A stretch of 64,000 nt of DNA from an uncultured Chthonomonas sp. (GTDB lineage: Bacteria > Armatimonadota > Chthonomonadetes > Chthonomonadales > CAJBBX01). The stretch is taken from the NCBI GenBank assembly GCA_903951425.1, contig CAJBBX010000038.1, positions 25,699-89,698 on the forward strand, given 5' to 3'. The position numbers and the translations under genes are program-made. The notes below the pieces were generated by a model. That model saw only the letters and a program-made list of their open reading frames with translations. It was not told the DNA's origin and ran no database searches. This document shows positions 63,948-64,000 of the stretch, piece by piece. Numbering within the stretch: position 1 is the stretch's first letter; each line of letters opens with the position of its first letter.

Positions 63948-64000
63948 ATGTTTGTCGACCAAGTCGAGATCGATGTCAAAGCCGGCGACGGCGGCAACGG
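63948..64000 (+). CDS. obgE: GTPase Obg (5' end only)
   Basis: The last 53 bases encode MFVDQVEIDVKAGDGGNG, the conserved N-terminus of Obg/CgtA, a ribosome-assembly GTPase. The usual rplU-rpmA-obg order supports this. The gene runs off the window. It stands 38 bp after the rpmA terminator, so it may need its own promoter or read-through. Confidence 0.9.
   Translation, partial: MFVDQVEIDVKAGDGGN

Overview
The window is a gene-dense chromosomal segment of a high-GC bacterium (about two thirds G+C by eye). It carries mostly housekeeping genes and shows no insertion sequence, prophage, plasmid or CRISPR signature. Several features point to a diderm: an outer-membrane beta-barrel protein with a C-terminal Phe, an ADP-heptose-type nucleotidyltransferase and a sugar-nucleotide/lipid-sugar cluster. 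The order DUF2344 - RNase G - L21 - L27 - Obg is familiar from Terrabacteria such as Firmicutes, Chloroflexi and Armatimonadota. Together with a DUF4091 protein, ThyX, an HspR-type operator and many TIM-barrel and sialidase-like genes, this suggests Armatimonadota or a neighbouring diderm lineage. That placement is inference, not proof.

Layout. 0.3-2.8 kb: gyrA. 2.9-6.6 kb: a DUF58 protein coupled to a secreted HExxH protein, then an M48 peptidase. 6.7-15.2 kb: TrpB2, a sulfatase, a secreted DUF4091 protein coupled to queG, a sugar isomerase-like TIM barrel and an outer-membrane protein. 15.2-18.8 kb: thyX, guaB and a tRNA-dihydrouridine synthase. 18.9-22.5 kb: clpB with two small heat-shock genes behind a HAIR-type operator. 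22.6-28 kb: ppdK, def-fmt, a cyclase and a DUF4177 protein. 28.1-33.4 kb: five overlapping genes (metallophosphatase, two GT-C membrane proteins, tsaE, tsaB). 33.3-34 kb: lexA with a perfect 18-bp palindrome over its -10 box. 34.2-45.5 kb: a TIM barrel, a membrane-anchored parvulin, then rsmI-galE-rfaE2-UbiA-rfbD-glycosidase-dinG and a zinc-knuckle protein. 45.6-53 kb: purA, an ABC-F ATPase, a quinate-dehydrogenase-like gene with an acyl-ACP-reductase-like gene, and a large unknown protein. 53.1-57.1 kb: an oxidoreductase, a sialidase-like protein and an AspT-type transporter. 57.2-60.3 kb: tRNA-Asn, folB, nadA, dacB. 60.5-64 kb: DUF2344, rng, rplU, rpmA and the start of obgE.

Themes. Translation and its quality control are heavily represented (def, fmt, tsaB/tsaE, rsmI, dus, queG, rng, L21, L27, ABC-F). 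So is envelope polysaccharide building (two GT-C proteins, GalE, RfaE2, a DPPR-synthase-like UbiA protein, RfbD, DacB). Regulation can be read directly in several places: a LexA box inside a TTGACA-N17-TACACT promoter, an HspR box, near-consensus sigma-70 promoters before trpB, def, tRNA-Asn and rplU, and many GC-rich hairpin terminators, mostly without U tracts.

Most worth a second look: the acyl-ACP-reductase-like protein with a conserved nucleophilic Cys outside any obvious cyanobacterial context; rng and the DUF2344 gene, which appear to start at AUC and CUG codons behind strong Shine-Dalgarno sequences; the lexA operator; and the DinG-adjacent protein resembling phage single-strand-annealing proteins.
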